Assembly: GCA_965199555.1 (NCBI GenBank)
Contig: CBDASJ010000006.1
Coordinates: 372,001-436,000, forward strand
Source of the DNA: LMUY01 sp965199555
GTDB lineage: Bacteria > Pseudomonadota > Alphaproteobacteria > Acetobacterales > Acetobacteraceae
Direction: 5' to 3'
DNA: 64,000 bases
A program made the translations under genes and the position numbers. The notes below the pieces were generated by a model. That model was not told where the DNA came from. It searched no databases and saw nothing but the letters and a program-made list of their open reading frames with translations. Below, one piece after another: positions 52,612 to 59,833 of the stretch; the first letter of the stretch is position 1; every line of letters begins with the position of its first letter.

Positions 52612-53792
52612 CTGAGTTGCAGCAACTGCGCCTTCAGGTAGGCGCTTTCCGGCAGGTTGGGATGCACCGGATGATCCGGCCCTGCCCCGCCGGTGAACAA
52701 CACCCGCGCGTCCCGCCGCGCCCGATGCAGGGCCGCCGCCACCTGCGCGGTAAACGCATCAACCGGCGCGTGGTGGCTGCAGGAGGCGACGAACAGGAAC
52801 CCGCCCGGCGCCACCAAAGGCGCCGCCAGCCGCGTCATCCGGTTGTAGGCCCGCAACCCGGCCTCCGCATCCTTGCGGGATTTCGCGAAGGCGGGCGGGT
52901 CGCACACCACCACATCGAAGCGCTCCCCCGCGGCCGCCAGCTCCGCCATGACGTCGAACGCGTCACCTCGCCGGGTCGAAACGCGGTCGCCCAGCCCATT
53001 CGCCTCGGCCGCAGCGGAGGCGTGTTCCAGGGCGGGGGCGCTGGAATCCACCAGCGTGACGGCGGCGGCACCCGACGCCGCCGCGCGCAGGCCGAACGCG
53101 CCGGTGTGGCAGAACACGTCCAGCACGCGCGCATTGCCGGCCAGGGCCGCCACCCGGTCCCGATTGGGCCGCTGGTCGAAGAAGAAACCAGTCTTCTGCC
53201 CGGCCAGCGGATCGACGCCGAACCGCACGCCGCCTTCCACCACTTCCACCTGGGCGGCGTCGCCGTGCAACAGCGTCACGTGCTGGGACAGGCCTTCCTG
53301 CAAGCGGGCGGCGCTGTCGTTGCGGGCCACGATCGCGCGCAGGGGCAGGATGGCCAGCAGCGCGGCGGTGATCTCCGGCAGCAGCCGGTCGGCGGCGGCG
53401 GTGTTGGCCTGCACGACGGCGACGTCGCCGAAGCGGTCCACCACCAGGCCGGGCAACCCGTCCGCCTCGGCGTGGACCAGCCGATGGAACGGGCTGTCGC
53501 ACACCCGCGCCCGCAGCGCCGCCGCTGCCTCCACCCGGCCGCGCACCCAAGCGGCGTCGATCGCTACCGCCGGGTCACGGTCCAGCAGGCGGGCGGCGAT
53601 CAGGCTATGCGGGTTGAAGGCCCAGGTGCCGTAGCGCCACTTGTCGTCCCCTTCCAGCCGAACCGGCGCACCGGGCGGCCATTTGCGATGGTCCGGCGTG
53701 GTGGCCAGCTCGTTGCTGAACGCCCAGGGATGCCCCGCCTTCAGCCGCCGATCCTGACGAGGGGACACGCGGAGCAGGGGATGGTCGGTCAT
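52608..53792 (-). CDS. rlmI: 23S rRNA cytosine methyltransferase RlmI-like
   Basis: SAM-dependent methyltransferase of 394 residues with an N-terminal PUA RNA-binding domain (VSPRQDRRLKAGHPWAFSNE), a central domain and a Rossmann domain (VLDVFCHTGAFGLRAAASGA, TLVDSSAPAL). The catalytic segment VVCDPPAFAKSRKDAEAGLR and FVASCSHH with its cysteine match RlmI, which makes m5C1962 in 23S rRNA. Orthology is by motif, so the exact site is inferred. Confidence 0.88.
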   Translation of the reverse strand: MTDHPLLRVSPRQDRRLKAGHPWAFSNELATTPDHRKWPPGAPVRLEGDDKWRYGTWAFNPHSLIAARLLDRDPAVAIDAAWVRGRVEAAAALRARVCDSPFHRLVHAEADGLPGLVVDRFGDVAVVQANTAAADRLLPEITAALLAILPLRAIVARNDSAARLQEGLSQHVTLLHGDAAQVEVVEGGVRFGVDPLAGQKTGFFFDQRPNRDRVAALAGNARVLDVFCHTGAFGLRAAASGAAAVTLVDSSAPALEHASAAAEANGLGDRVSTRRGDAFDVMAELAAAGERFDVVVCDPPAFAKSRKDAEAGLRAYNRMTRLAAPLVAPGGFLFVASCSHHAPVDAFTAQVAAALHRARRDARVLFTGGAGPDHPVHPNLPESAYLKAQLLQLS

Positions 53793-53970
53793 CGCGCCAT
53801 CCTACCGGAAGCGGCCGTTCGGCGGCTACACGACGGGCGACTATCCGGCTGCCGTTGGCGCACGCCGGCGGAGTTGCCAATCCGCCGTGTCGAAGGAATA
53901 ACGTCCCTGCCCCGCCGCCAACCGGGCAGCATCCGGCGTTCGCAACCCGCTCCACGAGAAGCAGCCCACT

Positions 53971-54864
53971 GTGCCGCACCCCAGCTTGCAGGCGATGGAC
54001 GTGTTCCTGGCCATCGCCCGGCTCGGCAGCTTCCGCCGGGTCGCGGCGGAGCGCGGGATCACCCCGTCCGCGCTAAGCCACCTTGTTCGCGGGCTGGAAA
54101 AGAACCTGGGCGTTCGGCTGTTCCACCGCACCAGCCGCAGCGTCGCGCTGACAGAGGCCGGGCGTCACCTGCAGGCCAGCATCGCGCACCCCTTTGCCGA
54201 GTTGGACGAGGCGTTGCGCTCCATCGGCAATTTCCGGGACCGGCCAGCCGGATTGCTGCGGCTGAACGCACCGCGCATCGTCAACCAAATCTTGTTCGAA
54301 TCCATCGTGGCACCGTTCCACGCGCTTTACCCCGACATCCGCCTGGAGATCGCCACCAACGACGGATTGGTCGACATCGTGGCGGAAGGCTTCGACGCCG
54401 GCATCCGCCGCGACCGCCGCCTGGCGCCGGGGATGGTCGCGGTGCCCGTCGGGCCGGCCCGGCGCTTCGCCGTGGTGGGGGCACCGGCCTACTTTGCCAG
54501 CCATCCGCCGCCCGCTGAACCGGCCGACCTGGCGCACCATGCCTGCATCGAGCGGCGGTTCCCCAACGGCTCCCGCTACGCATGGGAGTTCGCCCGGGAC
54601 GGCACGACGGCCGAAGTCGACGTGTCCGGCCCCCTGACCGTCGACGACACGCACCTCATGCTGCGGGCGGCGCTGGACGGGGTGGGCCTGGCGTTCCTGT
54701 TCGAATCGCTGGTGGCCGAGCACGTCAAAGCCGGCCGGCTAGTGCAGGTGTTGGCGGAGTGGTGCCCGCCGCTGCCGCAGTTCTTCCTGTTCTATCCCGG
54801 GCGGCGGCACGTGCCCGCGCCGCTGCGCGCCCTCATCAGTTTCCTGCAATCTCACCCGCGATGA
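53971..54864 (+). CDS. LysR-family transcriptional regulator
   Basis: 297 residues: N-terminal winged helix-turn-helix (AMDVFLAIARLGSFRRVAAE, ITPSALSHLVRGLEKNLGV) and a substrate-binding effector domain (LRLNAPRIVNQILFESIVAP). The GTG at 53971 is used; an in-frame ATG at 53995 would cut into the first helix. The 178 bases before it, toward rlmI, hold no other feature I can identify. The downstream Gfo/Idh/MocA oxidoreductase is the likely target, separated by a hairpin. Confidence 0.9.
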   Translation: MPHPSLQAMDVFLAIARLGSFRRVAAERGITPSALSHLVRGLEKNLGVRLFHRTSRSVALTEAGRHLQASIAHPFAELDEALRSIGNFRDRPAGLLRLNAPRIVNQILFESIVAPFHALYPDIRLEIATNDGLVDIVAEGFDAGIRRDRRLAPGMVAVPVGPARRFAVVGAPAYFASHPPPAEPADLAHHACIERRFPNGSRYAWEFARDGTTAEVDVSGPLTVDDTHLMLRAALDGVGLAFLFESLVAEHVKAGRLVQVLAEWCPPLPQFFLFYPGRRHVPAPLRALISFLQSHPR

Positions 54865-54866
54865 GG

Positions 54867-54895
54867 CCGGGCTCACCGGTGCAGTGAGCCCGGCG
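54867..54895 (+). terminator. Hairpin after the LysR gene
   Basis: An 11-base perfect stem, GCCGGGCTCAC with GTGAGCCCGGC, and a 7-base loop, starting 2 bases after the LysR stop. No T run follows, so termination would be weak or Rho-assisted. It would separate the regulator from the oxidoreductase gene at the RNA level. Confidence 0.55.
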
Positions 54896-54941
54896 AGGCT
54901 CCCACGCGCCCGCTGACCGACCCACCTCGGAGGAAGCCGAA

Positions 54942-56036
54942 ATGCGGAGGACAGTCATGAAGACGTTGAAGGTCGGGATCATCGGGGCGAATGCCGAGCG
55001 CGGCTGGGCACGGGAATCCCATGTGCCCGCTGTCCGTCACCTAGACGGGCTGGAGCTCGCGGCCGTTGCCAACAAGGGGCAGGACGCCGCCGATGCCGCG
55101 GCCGCGGCGTTTGGCGCCGGCAAGGCCTATGGCGACGCGGCCGCCCTGATCGCCGATCCGGAGATCGACCTCGTCACGGTGGCGACCACGCTTCCCACCC
55201 ACAGGGAGCTGGTGGGCGCCGCCTTGGCAGCGGGCAAGCACGTCTATTCCGAGTATCCGCTCGGCGTCGGCGTGGCGGAAAGCGAGGCGCTGGCGGCTGC
55301 GGCGGCAAAGGCCGGAGTGCATTCCGCCATCGGGCTGCAGGCCCGCGGCAACCCGGCGTTCCGCCGCGCCCGCACCCTGCTCGCCGACGGTGCCATCGGC
55401 CGGCCGTTGAGTGTCCGCGCGTTCTCGCCAACGGCCGGGTTCGGCCCCACGACCCAGCCGGCGGAAGCCTATACCGAGGACCCGGCCACCGGCGTCAACC
55501 TGGTCACCATCCAGGGCGCCCACACGCTGGATTTCGTGATTGCCCTGCTGGGCGACTTCGAGTCGCTGTCCGCACTCGCCACCACGCAATACCCCAGCAT
55601 CCGCATCGGCGACGGCGCCCCGCAACGGAGGCGCACCAAGGACCATCTGCTGGTGCAGGCCCGCCTGACCAACGGCGCCGCGGCTGCGATCGAGGTGGTC
55701 GGCGGCCGTCCGGCCGATACGCCGTTCCGGATGGAGATCACGGGAACGGAGGGTACGCTGGTGCTGGACGGTGGCGCCATGCGCGGCTTCCAGGCCGGGC
55801 GCCTGGCCCTGTCACTGAACGGGAAGGCGGAAGCGGTCGATGCACCCGCCGGGCTTGCCGAAGGGGCGACCAACGTCGCGAACGTGTACGCCCAACTCCG
55901 CGACGACATCGAACGCGGCACCCACACCGTCACCGGGTTCGAGCATGCGGTGCGCTTGGCACGCTTGACGGACGCGACGATGCAGTCTGCCGAGCAAGGC
56001 CGGCGCGTCACCCAGGAAGGTTGGCCGGAGGCTTGA
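54942..56036 (+). CDS. Gfo/Idh/MocA-family oxidoreductase
   Basis: NAD(P)-dependent sugar or polyol dehydrogenase family, 364 residues. LKVGIIGANAERGWARESHV is the nucleotide-binding region, VTVATTLPTHRELVGAALAA and KHVYSEYPLGVG give the family EKP-like motif, here EYP with Tyr in place of the usual lysine. The C-terminal domain holds NLVTIQGAHTLDFVIALLG. Two starts are possible, 54942 and 54957, each with its own GGAGGA. In similar fungal and bacterial proteins the family resembles Gal80-like repressors, so catalysis is not certain. Confidence 0.82.
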   Translation: MRRTVMKTLKVGIIGANAERGWARESHVPAVRHLDGLELAAVANKGQDAADAAAAAFGAGKAYGDAAALIADPEIDLVTVATTLPTHRELVGAALAAGKHVYSEYPLGVGVAESEALAAAAAKAGVHSAIGLQARGNPAFRRARTLLADGAIGRPLSVRAFSPTAGFGPTTQPAEAYTEDPATGVNLVTIQGAHTLDFVIALLGDFESLSALATTQYPSIRIGDGAPQRRRTKDHLLVQARLTNGAAAAIEVVGGRPADTPFRMEITGTEGTLVLDGGAMRGFQAGRLALSLNGKAEAVDAPAGLAEGATNVANVYAQLRDDIERGTHTVTGFEHAVRLARLTDATMQSAEQGRRVTQEGWPEA

Positions 56037-56056
56037 TCCACCGGCTGCAACCAGCG

Positions 56057-56524
56057 CTACAGGCCGAGTTCCGACAGGCCCGGGTGGTCGTCGGGACGCC
56101 GGCCGAGCGGCCAATGGTATTTCCGCTCGGCCTCGGCGATCGGCAGGTCGTTGATGCTCGCCACCCGGCGCCGCATCAGGCCGTGCCCGTCGAACTCCCA
56201 CAACTCGTTGCCGAAGCTCCTGAACCAGTGCCCTGCGGCGTCGTGCGACTCATAGGCAAAGCGCACCGCCATGCGGTTGCCATCGAAGCTCCACACTTCC
56301 TTGATCAGGCGGTATTCCAACTCGCGCCGCCATTTCCGGGTCAGGAACGCCTCGATCGCGTCCCGCCCGGCCAGAAACTCGGTCCGGTTCCGCCATTGGC
56401 TGTCCACCGTGTAGGCCAGGGCGACGCGCGCAGGCTCCCGCGTGTTCCAAGCGTCCTCCGCCAGGCGGGCCTTTTGCGCGGCGGTTTCGGGCGTGAAGGG
56501 TGGCAAGGGCGGCCGGTCTGACAC
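56057..56524 (-). CDS. DUF1348 (NTF2-like) protein
   Basis: A 155-residue soluble protein of the SnoaL/NTF2 fold: AAQKARLAEDAWNTREPARV, YTVDSQWRNRTEFLAGRDAI and AVRFAYESHDAAGHWFRSFG, which is the DUF1348 pattern. Biochemical role unknown. It diverges from the N-formylglutamate amidohydrolase gene over 39 bases, so the two promoters must overlap. Confidence 0.85.
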   Translation of the reverse strand: MSDRPPLPPFTPETAAQKARLAEDAWNTREPARVALAYTVDSQWRNRTEFLAGRDAIEAFLTRKWRRELEYRLIKEVWSFDGNRMAVRFAYESHDAAGHWFRSFGNELWEFDGHGLMRRRVASINDLPIAEAERKYHWPLGRRPDDHPGLSELGL

Positions 56525-56563
56525 TTGGAACTCCCACTCGCTCTGCGTCGTCGGAGCTTACCG

Positions 56564-57529
56564 ATGGCGCGGCAGGATGACACGGGCGAACAGGCGCGCT
56601 TCTATGCCCGGATGGACCTGGCCGCGCCCATCCCCGAACCATCCGCCGAGCCGGCCTCGGCCTTCGTGATCCTGCGGCCGCCGGTGCAATCGGCGCCGCT
56701 GGTAGTGGCCTCGCCGCATTCCGGCCGCTTCTACGCGCCGGATTTCGTCAAGGCGGCGCGGTTGGGGCCGCTGGACCTCCGCCGCAGCGAGGACAGTTTC
56801 GTGGAGGAGTTGTTCGAACCCGCCGTGGCCCACGGCGCGCCCCTGCTCTGCGCCCAGTTCCCGCGCGCCTATTGCGACCCCAACCGGGAAGCGTGGGAGT
56901 TGGACCCGGCGATGTTCGCGGATGCGCTGCCGGACTGGGTGAACACCACCAGCCCCCGCGTCGGCGCCGGGCTGGGCACGATCGCGCGGGTGGTCACCTC
57001 CGGCGAGTCGATCTACCGCGGCAAGCTGTGGTTTGCCGACGCGCAGGCGCGGGTGCGGGACTGCTGGCAGCCGTATCACGACGCGCTTGCCGGGCTGATA
57101 AACCAGACGCTTCGCAGCTTCGGGTGCTGCCTGCTGATCGACTGCCATTCCATGCCGGCCGGCGCCGGGCGGTTCGGCGGTCCGGATTTCGTGCTGGGCG
57201 ACGTGCACGGCACGGCGTGCATGCCGCAGGTCACCGCGCTGGTGGAGCGGGTGCTGCGCGCGTTCGGCTACGACGTGCGGCGCAACGACCCGTATGCCGG
57301 CGGCTACGTCACCCGGCATTACGGGCGACCGCGGGATGGGGTGCACGCCTTGCAGATTGAGGTCGCGCGGCGGCTTTACATGGATGAATCGACGCTGGAG
57401 CGGTCGAACGGCTTCGAGCCGCTGCGCACCCGGTTGGACGTGCTGATGCAGGAGGTCGCGACCGGCTGCGCGGCGATGCTGCAGCCCGCAAAAAAAGAAG
57501 GCGGCGCCTTGCGGCACCGCCAAGTTTAG
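56564..57529 (+). CDS. N-formylglutamate amidohydrolase family protein
   Basis: Zinc hydrolase of 321 residues releasing formate and glutamate in histidine breakdown. PLVVASPHSGRFYAPDF has the first histidine ligand, DLRRSEDSFVEELF the acidic ligand, CCLLIDCHSMPAG and ALQIEVARRLYMDE complete the site. No hut genes are near, so another acyl-amino acid may be the substrate. The ATG at 56564 follows CGGAG; the frame is open to 56525. The last 40 bases overlap, in antisense, the small RNA candidate and its terminator. Confidence 0.87.
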   Translation: MARQDDTGEQARFYARMDLAAPIPEPSAEPASAFVILRPPVQSAPLVVASPHSGRFYAPDFVKAARLGPLDLRRSEDSFVEELFEPAVAHGAPLLCAQFPRAYCDPNREAWELDPAMFADALPDWVNTTSPRVGAGLGTIARVVTSGESIYRGKLWFADAQARVRDCWQPYHDALAGLINQTLRSFGCCLLIDCHSMPAGAGRFGGPDFVLGDVHGTACMPQVTALVERVLRAFGYDVRRNDPYAGGYVTRHYGRPRDGVHALQIEVARRLYMDESTLERSNGFEPLRTRLDVLMQEVATGCAAMLQPAKKEGGALRHRQV

Positions 57530-57571
57530 GGAGGAAACGTCCAAGAAGCAGCAAGACCGAAGCCTCGCTGC
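57490..57571 (-). ncRNA. Small RNA candidate with anti-Shine-Dalgarno loop
   Basis: Read on the minus strand, this 82-base stretch folds into three hairpins in series. First (57571-57548): a 10-base stem capped by a UUCG tetraloop closed by C-G. Second (57538-57524): GUUU and AAAC enclosing the loop CCUCCCU, a sequence that can pair with GGAGG ribosome sites. Third (57521-57500): a 9-base GC stem with a GCAA loop, followed by UUC and seven U, a textbook intrinsic terminator. A promoter candidate lies just upstream. The CCUCC loop recalls the cuckoo-type small RNAs of alphaproteobacteria. No open frame of note lies inside. Confidence 0.65.
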
Positions 57572-57577
57572 CCCATT

Positions 57578-57606
57578 AAACTACGCCCGGCGCGGCCTTG
57601 CTGCAA
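57578..57606 (-). promoter_or_regulatory. Promoter candidate of the small RNA
   Basis: On the minus strand TTGCAG (57606-57601) and TAGTTT (57583-57578) are spaced by 17 bases, which would start transcription about 7 bases later, at or near 57571, the first base of hairpin one. Matches to the sigma-70 consensus are only moderate. An overlapping TTTAAT (57580-57575) is an alternative -10. Confidence 0.4.
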
Positions 57607-57632
57607 GTGTTATTTTGCAGTGCAGCATTTTT
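57599..57632 (+). terminator. Possible plus-strand terminator or TGC-rich operator
   Basis: TGCTGCA (57599-57605) and TGCAGCA (57621-57627) are inverted repeats followed by TTTTT. A competing inner stem CTGCAA/TTGCAG also exists. The element could end the amidohydrolase transcript. As DNA, the TGC-rich dyad overlaps the -35 of the small RNA and could bind a regulator. The evidence for either reading is limited. Confidence 0.3.
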
Positions 57633-57688
57633 GCCGCGGAGCGAAATCCGGCAACAGTCGGGTAACCTTTCTGCTATATGCCCGCCGC

Positions 57689-58531
57689 ATGACGCGACCT
57701 GTTCTCCTGGCGTGTGCGCTGTTTGCGGCGTCGGTGCTGTCCATTCTGGATGCCGCGGCGCGCCCGCAGCCTGCCGCCAGCATCCCCGCGCCGTCGGCGC
57801 TGTGCCGGGCCGCGATCCTCCAGGCGGAGCGGGCGGGCCACCTGCCGGACCGGCTGCTGGACGCGATCGCCGTGGTGGAAAGCGGCAAGCGGGATCCAGT
57901 CAGCGGCGCGGTGTATGCCTGGCCGTGGACCATCAATGCCGAAGGCATCGGCCACTGGTATGACAGCAAGGCCGAGGCGATCGCCGCGGTGCAGGCCTTG
58001 CAGGCGCGCGGCGTGCACTCGATCGACGTCGGCTGCATGCAGGTGAACATTATGCACCACCCGGAAGCGTTCGCCAGCCTGGAGATCGCCTTCGACCCGA
58101 TGGCGAACGCCGCCTACGCCGCACGCTTCCTCCAGCAGCTGTTCAACCAAACCAATGCCTGGCCGCTTGCCGCCGCCGCCTACCACTCCTTCACGCCGGA
58201 CATCGGGGCGGATTACGCGCGCAAGGTGTTGGCGGCCTGGGGCGTGCCGCAACTGCCGGTTGGCAGCCAGGCGGTCACGAGCGGCACGACGGCGGTGGCC
58301 TCCGCCGCCGCGGCGTCGGCTTCACCGACACCTGTCTCCCCGTTCGGCAGCGCGCCCGCCGGCCGGGTGGCGGTGATGCTGCCCAGCGGCGGCGGTGCCA
58401 TCCGCAGCATGCCGGTCGTGGCAACCGGGCCGGTGGGCGCCGGAGCGGCGCCGGCCATGTCGGCCCGCGGGCTGGATGCATACCGGGCCATGCCGATCAC
58501 CTATGTCGGCCGCTTGCCGCGGGTTTTCTGA
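57689..58531 (+). CDS. Exported lytic transglycosylase (SLT domain)
   Basis: A 280-residue periplasmic murein-cleaving enzyme. Signal peptide TRPVLLACALFAASVLSILD ending before AARPQP; SLT domain from about 35 to 185 with the catalytic Glu64 in DAIAVVESGKRDP and the family segment SIDVGCMQVNIMHHPEAF and AAAAYHSFTPD. The C-terminal 90 residues are low-complexity Ala/Ser/Pro/Gly, probably a flexible tether. It may serve an envelope-spanning machine, but no such genes are adjacent. Confidence 0.85.
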   Translation: MTRPVLLACALFAASVLSILDAAARPQPAASIPAPSALCRAAILQAERAGHLPDRLLDAIAVVESGKRDPVSGAVYAWPWTINAEGIGHWYDSKAEAIAAVQALQARGVHSIDVGCMQVNIMHHPEAFASLEIAFDPMANAAYAARFLQQLFNQTNAWPLAAAAYHSFTPDIGADYARKVLAAWGVPQLPVGSQAVTSGTTAVASAAAASASPTPVSPFGSAPAGRVAVMLPSGGGAIRSMPVVATGPVGAGAAPAMSARGLDAYRAMPITYVGRLPRVF

Positions 58532-58695
58532 CGGTCTCTCACGTCAGAGGAGTGGCGTTGCGCGCAAGATTGCATCAAAATCTCGCCGTCTGCGATGTGG
58601 ACAAGTTTCCATGTAACGGTTGGTGTGGCAGTGGCTTCTAACTGGTAGATGCTGCGCTGCGACATGACACCGCGACATGACCGGCGAGGGTGCTG

Positions 58696-59826
58696 ATGAT
58701 CAGGCTTGACGCGCTTGCAGGGTTCGCCGTGGCCGCCGCCATCGCCTTTCCGGCGATGGCGCAACAAGGCCCGGCTGCCGTCCCGGTCAGCGCGACCCAG
58801 GCCAAGCGCCAGGACGTTCCGATCTTTACCCGCGGACTCGGCACCGTGCAGGCGCTGCAATCCGTGCTGGTGCGGGCACGTGTGGACGGAACGATCGAGC
58901 GGATCGCGTTCAGCGAGGGACAGGACGTGAAGCCCGGCGACCTGCTCGCGGTGATCGACCCCCGCCCCTACCAGGCGGCCTACGATCAGGCCGTGGCGAA
59001 ACGAAACGCGGACGCGGCACAGTTAGGCAACGCCAAGCGCGACCTGGTGCGGTATTCGGACCTGGCCCGCAGCCAGTTCGCGTCCCGGCAAAGCGTGGAC
59101 ACCCAGCAGGCCTCCGTGTCGCAAGGCACGGCCAACACGCAGGGCGACGACGCGTCGGTGGCGCTGGCCAAGCTGAACCTGGACTTCACGCGGATCGTGT
59201 CGCCGATCGAGGGCCGGGTCGGGCTGCGCCTTGTCGACACAGGCAACCTGGTGCACGCCAACGACGCCAGCGGGATCGTCACGGTCAATCAGATTCACCC
59301 GATCTCGGTGCTGTTCACCTTGCCGCAGGACGTGTTCCCGACGGTGCAGGACTCGATGCACGCCTCAGCGGAGCCGCTGAAGGTCGATGCCTACAGCTCC
59401 AACGACAAGGACAAGCTGAGCGAGGGCACCCTGCTGACCATGGACAACGCCATCGACACCAGCACCGGGACGATCAAGTTGAAGGCTCAGTTCGCCAACG
59501 GCGAGAACCGGCTTTGGCCCGGCGAGTTCGTCAATGCGCACCTTCAGCTCAGCATCGCGCACGACGTCGTCACGGTGCCGTCCAGCGCCGTGCAGCGCGG
59601 CGTGAATGGGCTGTACGTTTACGTGGTGAAACCGGGCTCCGTGGCCGCCTTGGTTCCCGTGGAGGCCGGGCAGGATGACGGCAGCATTACGGTGATCACC
59701 AAGGGCCTGGCCGGCACGGAGCAGGTGGTGACCGGCGGGCAGTCGCGTCTGACCGACGGCACGAAAGTTGCTGCAAACGCACCGGCAAGCAACCCGCCGG
59801 CACCCCCGGCAAAAGCAGGCGGCTAA
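58696..59826 (+). CDS. RND efflux periplasmic adaptor, MdtA-like
   Basis: Membrane fusion protein of 376 residues. Signal peptide MIRLDALAGFAVAAAIAFPA; no lipobox. Barrel-sandwich hybrid domain with VLVRARVDGTIERIAFSEGQ and LLAVIDPRPYQAAYDQAVAK, an alpha-hairpin (DLARSQFASRQSVDTQQASV) and a beta-barrel with VSPIEGRVGLRLVDTGNLV. The ATG at 58696 is preferred over the GTG at 58690 because GAGG is 7 bases upstream. It lies 7 bases before the pump gene. The 164 bases before it contain a 9-base direct repeat (CGACATGAC at 58660 and 58673). Confidence 0.92.
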   Translation: MIRLDALAGFAVAAAIAFPAMAQQGPAAVPVSATQAKRQDVPIFTRGLGTVQALQSVLVRARVDGTIERIAFSEGQDVKPGDLLAVIDPRPYQAAYDQAVAKRNADAAQLGNAKRDLVRYSDLARSQFASRQSVDTQQASVSQGTANTQGDDASVALAKLNLDFTRIVSPIEGRVGLRLVDTGNLVHANDASGIVTVNQIHPISVLFTLPQDVFPTVQDSMHASAEPLKVDAYSSNDKDKLSEGTLLTMDNAIDTSTGTIKLKAQFANGENRLWPGEFVNAHLQLSIAHDVVTVPSSAVQRGVNGLYVYVVKPGSVAALVPVEAGQDDGSITVITKGLAGTEQVVTGGQSRLTDGTKVAANAPASNPPAPPAKAGG

Positions 59827-59833
59827 CCCCTCC

